A stretch of DNA of 41,512 nt from positions 1-41,512 of the forward strand of contig FLQS01000052.1 in NCBI GenBank assembly GCA_900078375.1, given 5' to 3'. This document shows positions 39,188 through 41,512 of this stretch, piece by piece; within the stretch, counting starts at the first letter, position 1; the number at the start of each line of letters is the position of its first letter. Below the pieces are notes generated by a model. It was not told the origin of the DNA and made no database searches. It worked only from the letters and a program-made list of their open reading frames with translations. This DNA is from an uncultured Mycobacterium sp. GTDB lineage: Bacteria > Actinomycetota > Actinomycetes > Mycobacteriales > Mycobacteriaceae. Position numbers and translations under genes: made by a program.

Positions 39188-39214
39188 TTGGCACTCCCGA
39201 CCGGTGAGTGCTAG
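39188..39214 (+). promoter_or_regulatory. CIRCE element 2 (HrcA operator)
   Basis: TTGGCACTC (39188-39196), nine spacer bases, then GAGTGCTAG (39206-39214). Each arm differs from consensus at one position. It starts 35 bp after the start of element 1 and lies about 105 bp before the groEL2 start. Confidence 0.92.
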
Positions 39215-39318
39215 GTCGGGACGGTGAGACCGAAGCAGAACACAGCTGCGGTCGTCCGTCGCGGGCACTGTGTCCGACCCAAGAACGTGTAACCCCCAAC
39301 CGGAGGATTCACTTCGCA

Positions 39319-40944
<1,626 letters not shown>

Positions 40945-40953
40945 GTCCCAGTA

Positions 40954-40994
40954 CGAAAAAGCCCCGGTGCGCTTGGCGCACCGGGGCTTTTTCG
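40954..40994. terminator. strong bidirectional intrinsic terminator
   Basis: CGAAAAAGCCCCGGTGCGC (40954-40972), a TTG loop, then the exact complement GCGCACCGGGGCTTTTTCG (40976-40994): a perfect 19-bp stem with A and T tracts on the two sides. It lies between the convergent groEL2 and PPOX genes (3 bp from the PPOX stop) and should end transcription in both directions. Confidence 0.97.
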
Positions 40995-40997
40995 TGC

Positions 40998-41369
40998 CTA
41001 GCTGCCGAGTGGCAGGCAGTCGCCTCCGCAGCCCGATCCCGTCGGAATGTTCGGCTGCGCGGGCCTGTGCAGCACGGCGCGCTGGGGGATGACGCGCAGG
41101 GAATCGTCGGCGAGTTCGCCTCGGCCGTCCACGATCAGGCTGTAGCCGCCACGTTCGGCCGGCGGCCACAACAGCGTTGCATTGGGGTGCACGCAGATAT
41201 TGCGACGCGTGCTGTTGCCGACCTCCCCGATCTCGAGGATGCCGTCGCGCAGCATCGGGACAATCGCCACGGTGTGCGCTTGGTAGTCGTCGCCGACGGT
41301 GATCAGATAACCACAGGGATAGTCGGCCAGAGTTCTCGCGAGCTGGTTGAGGTCCACCTTGACGCTCAT
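40998..41369 (-). CDS. PPOX / pyridoxamine-phosphate-oxidase-like flavoprotein
   Basis: A 123-aa split-barrel flavin-binding protein of the small PPOX class. LADYPCGYLITVGDDYQAHTVAIVP (about 15-39, split) is the opening barrel strand pair and SLIVDGRGELADDSLRVIPQRAVLHRPA the closing part. Mycobacterial members may use F420 or FMN; I cannot tell which. The end, GSGCGGDCLPLGS, has Cys114 and Cys118 in a CxxxC that could form a disulfide or bind a metal. TAGGAT (41381-41376) ends 6 bp before ATG 41369, suggesting a leaderless transcript. Confidence 0.85.
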   Translation of the reverse strand: MSVKVDLNQLARTLADYPCGYLITVGDDYQAHTVAIVPMLRDGILEIGEVGNSTRRNICVHPNATLLWPPAERGGYSLIVDGRGELADDSLRVIPQRAVLHRPAQPNIPTGSGCGGDCLPLGS

Positions 41370-41429
41370 GAGCTGATCCTATTTCGCCGAGCGTGTGGCT
41401 TCTCGGTGTTCAGAGGTCCTTGGGTTCAA

Positions 41430-41512
41430 GGGTCTAGTGCAACAGCTCCTAGCTGAGGAGTTGCTTGATGCGTCCTGGTCATCCGCCTTCGACTGTCCAT
41501 TTGTTCTGGGCG
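41430..41512 (+). mobile_element. probable left end of an IS30-type insertion sequence (partial)
   Basis: The last 80 bp do not belong to the PPOX gene and lead into a transposase start. The element's exact end is uncertain, perhaps in GGGTCTAGTGCAACAGCTC (from 41430). CTCCT (41446-41450) and AGGAG (41456-41460) form a hairpin, flanked by GCAAC and TTGC, that would hide the transposase ribosome binding site. Terminal repeats cannot be checked because the window ends. Confidence 0.5.
41468..41512 (+). CDS. IS30-family transposase, N-terminal fragment (cut by window end)
   Basis: Only 15 codons are visible: MRPGHPPSTVHLFWA. This resembles the opening of IS30-family transposases in actinobacteria (a GRPP/GHPP stretch, then FW, before a helix-turn-helix). 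AGGAG (41456-41460) lies 7 bp before the ATG. Whether the rest is intact is unknown. The assignment depends on a very short peptide. Confidence 0.55.
   Translation, partial: MRPGHPPSTVHLFWA

Overview
The window is a high-GC actinobacterial chromosome segment, almost certainly from a rapidly growing Mycobacterium/Mycolicibacterium. The core gene order matches, from memory, the M. tuberculosis stretch Rv0421c-Rv0440: hydrolase, thiD, thiC / xthA, GNAT (Rv0428c), def, DUF3263 (Rv0430), LytR_C protein (Rv0431), sodC, carboxylate-amine ligase (Rv0433), LON-domain protein (Rv0434) / double-AAA ATPase (Rv0435c), pssA, psd, moeA2, SDR (Rv0439c) / groEL2. GTG starts, 4-bp stop/start overlaps, two CIRCE boxes before groEL2 and several likely leaderless promoters fit the genus. 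Identifications rest on motifs and remembered homologues; no database search was possible.

Layout. (1) 1-1602: a 21-bp tandem repeat and a Baeyer-Villiger-type monooxygenase with an operator-like palindrome at its start. (2) 1653-4817: thiC-thiD-hydrolase operon on the minus strand behind a TPP riboswitch. (3) 4896-11412: accessory genes (AbiEi/DUF559-like protein, DHA2-type MFS exporter, alpha/beta hydrolase, two small orphans, DUF6159 membrane protein, MDR oxidoreductase). (4) 11425-17589: conserved xthA-GNAT-def operon, then divergent DUF3263, LytR_C, sodC, ligase, lipoprotein and LON-domain genes. (5) 17594-24702: a complete Mrp cation/proton antiporter operon (fused AB, C, D, E, F, G) ending in a SAM methyltransferase coupled by a 4-bp overlap. 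(6) 24847-26363: DUF2867-like gene, TetR regulator, SRPBCC protein. (7) 26360-32258: SDR-moeA2-psd-pssA-AAA operon on the minus strand. (8) 32317-38578: an accessory block (HAD phosphatase, MazEF-type toxin-antitoxin, a decayed SRPBCC gene, M20 peptidase, superfamily 2 helicase, cupin, second SDR) bounded by two closely related SDR genes in the same orientation. (9) 38579-41512: TetR regulator, groEL2 with two CIRCE elements and a strong bidirectional terminator, a PPOX-type flavoprotein, and the 5' edge of what looks like an IS30-family insertion sequence.

How it works together: thiamine pyrimidine synthesis is under TPP control; the Mrp operon should handle Na+/H+ homeostasis; pssA and psd make phosphatidylserine and phosphatidylethanolamine; moeA2 serves molybdenum cofactor synthesis; def and xthA are housekeeping; groEL2 is the main chaperonin under HrcA. 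No CRISPR array, rRNA, tRNA or prophage was seen. No stretch over 300 bp lacks a gene. The least explained parts are the Mrp-methyltransferase coupling, the SDR-bounded block with an apparent start-region frameshift in the second SDR, and a roughly 30-bp element placed identically before two start codons 19 kb apart.
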